Of a stretch of DNA of 5,284 nt, positions 4,753 through 5,284 are shown in pieces (the stretch's first letter is position 1; each line of letters starts with the position of its first letter). A program made the position numbers and the translations under genes. The stretch is taken from NCBI GenBank assembly GCA_001801345.1, contig MGXJ01000044.1:12155-17438 (forward strand). The letters are read 5' to 3'. Below the pieces are notes generated by a model, which saw only the letters and a list, made by a program, of their open reading frames with translations, searched no databases and was not told the DNA's origin. The stretch is from Gammaproteobacteria bacterium RBG_16_37_9. Its GTDB lineage: Bacteria; Pseudomonadota; Gammaproteobacteria; UBA9339.

Positions 4753-5284
4753 ATGAATAAAATGCTGATTAGCGCAACTCAAGCCAGTGAGGTGCGTGTT
4801 GCTTTAGTTAAGGAACATACCCTTTACGATTTAGAAATTGAACATCCTGGTTTTGAACAAAAAAAAGCCAACATCTATAAAGCTAGAGTTTCTCGAATAG
4901 AACCTAGTCTGGAAGCCGCTTTCATTGACTATGGTGCTGAACGTCATGGTTTTTTACCCTTTAAAGAAATAGCCAGAAGTTACTTTAAACCTGAATTAGC
5001 TAACGAACCGTTTTCTCGCTTAGGTATTAGAGACGCGTTACGTGAAGGCCAAGAAATAATGGTGCAAATTGACAAAGAAGAACGAGGCAACAAAGGAGCG
5101 GCGCTTACCACCTTTATCAGTTTAGCCGGATCGTATTTAGTGCTAATGCCAAATAATCCACGTGTAGGTGGAGTTTCTCGTCGCGTCGAAGGCAAAGAAC
5201 GCGATGATCTAAGGGATTTATTACATAACCTAAATCTACCAGAAGGAATGGGGTTAATAGTTCGCACTGCTGGTGTGGGCAAAT
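4753..5284 (+). CDS. rne: Ribonuclease E, N-terminal part (cut by window edge)
   Basis: RNase E is the essential endoribonuclease that starts mRNA decay, processes rRNA and tRNA and scaffolds the degradosome at the inner membrane. Only the first 177 codons are present, with no stop, and the frame runs off the window. The sequence opens MNKMLISATQ and follows the E. coli enzyme closely: the S1 RNA-binding domain (about 36-125) with NIYKARVSRIEPSLEAAF, DYGAERHGFLP and DKEERGNKGAALTTF, then LMPNNPR and EGMGLIVRTAGVGK. Phe57, Phe67 and Lys114 match S1 residues used in RNA binding, and Arg171-Thr172 match the 5'-monophosphate sensor Arg169-Thr170 of E. coli. The nuclease site (DNase I-like domain) and the C-terminal scaffold lie outside, so RNase G cannot be excluded absolutely, but the N-terminus and rluC neighbour favour RNase E. 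A weak AAAGAG site precedes the ATG. Confidence 0.96.
   Translation, partial: MNKMLISATQASEVRVALVKEHTLYDLEIEHPGFEQKKANIYKARVSRIEPSLEAAFIDYGAERHGFLPFKEIARSYFKPELANEPFSRLGIRDALREGQEIMVQIDKEERGNKGAALTTFISLAGSYLVLMPNNPRVGGVSRRVEGKERDDLRDLLHNLNLPEGMGLIVRTAGVGK

Noticed and set aside
4980..5282. Minus-strand open frame opposite rne
   Set aside because: The plus strand here encodes the near-invariant RNase E S1 region; the opposite frame is chance.

Overview
The window looks like chromosomal DNA from an AT-rich gammaproteobacterium. Proteins and gene order point there: rne facing away from rluC, and rpmF-plsX-fabH-fabD reading the other way. RNase E, RluC and L32 can be aligned almost residue for residue with my memory of the E. 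coli proteins. The AT-rich base composition and palindromic intergenic repeats would fit a Legionellales-type lineage (Legionella, Coxiella, Rickettsiella relatives), but that placement is inference and not proved here.

Layout from left to right. Bases 1-122 are GC-richer than the genes and hold nothing I can name. A perfect 11-bp hairpin (123-149) overlaps the fabD stop codon. Then, all on the minus strand, come fabD (126-1064), a 57-bp REP pair (BIME) in the fabH-fabD gap, fabH (1176-2135), plsX (2132-3169, TTG start) and rpmF (3172-3381). The rpmF leader holds a second, inverted BIME (3398-3454) behind a strong promoter (3487-3515). An 81-bp double-hairpin element (3531-3611) separates this promoter from the end of rluC (3620-4567, minus, GTG start). 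A 185-bp AT-rich divergent promoter region follows, and then the first 177 codons of rne (4753 onward, plus strand, cut by the window edge).

How the genes work together. rpmF, plsX, fabH and fabD form one transcription unit that links ribosome supply (L32) with the start of fatty acid and phospholipid synthesis. FabD makes malonyl-ACP, FabH condenses it with acetyl-CoA to start chains, and PlsX converts finished acyl-ACP to acyl-phosphate for glycerolipid synthesis. rluC (23S rRNA pseudouridylation) and rne (mRNA decay and rRNA/tRNA processing) are RNA-metabolism genes transcribed divergently from a shared region.

The genes are ordinary core genes. The unusual content lies between them: three palindromic repeat elements, one inside the operon and one in its leader. 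The four REP arms show paired stem changes. The usual operon neighbours yceD (before rpmF) and fabG (after fabD) are not where expected. I see no new defence system, CRISPR array, RNA gene or intact mobile element.
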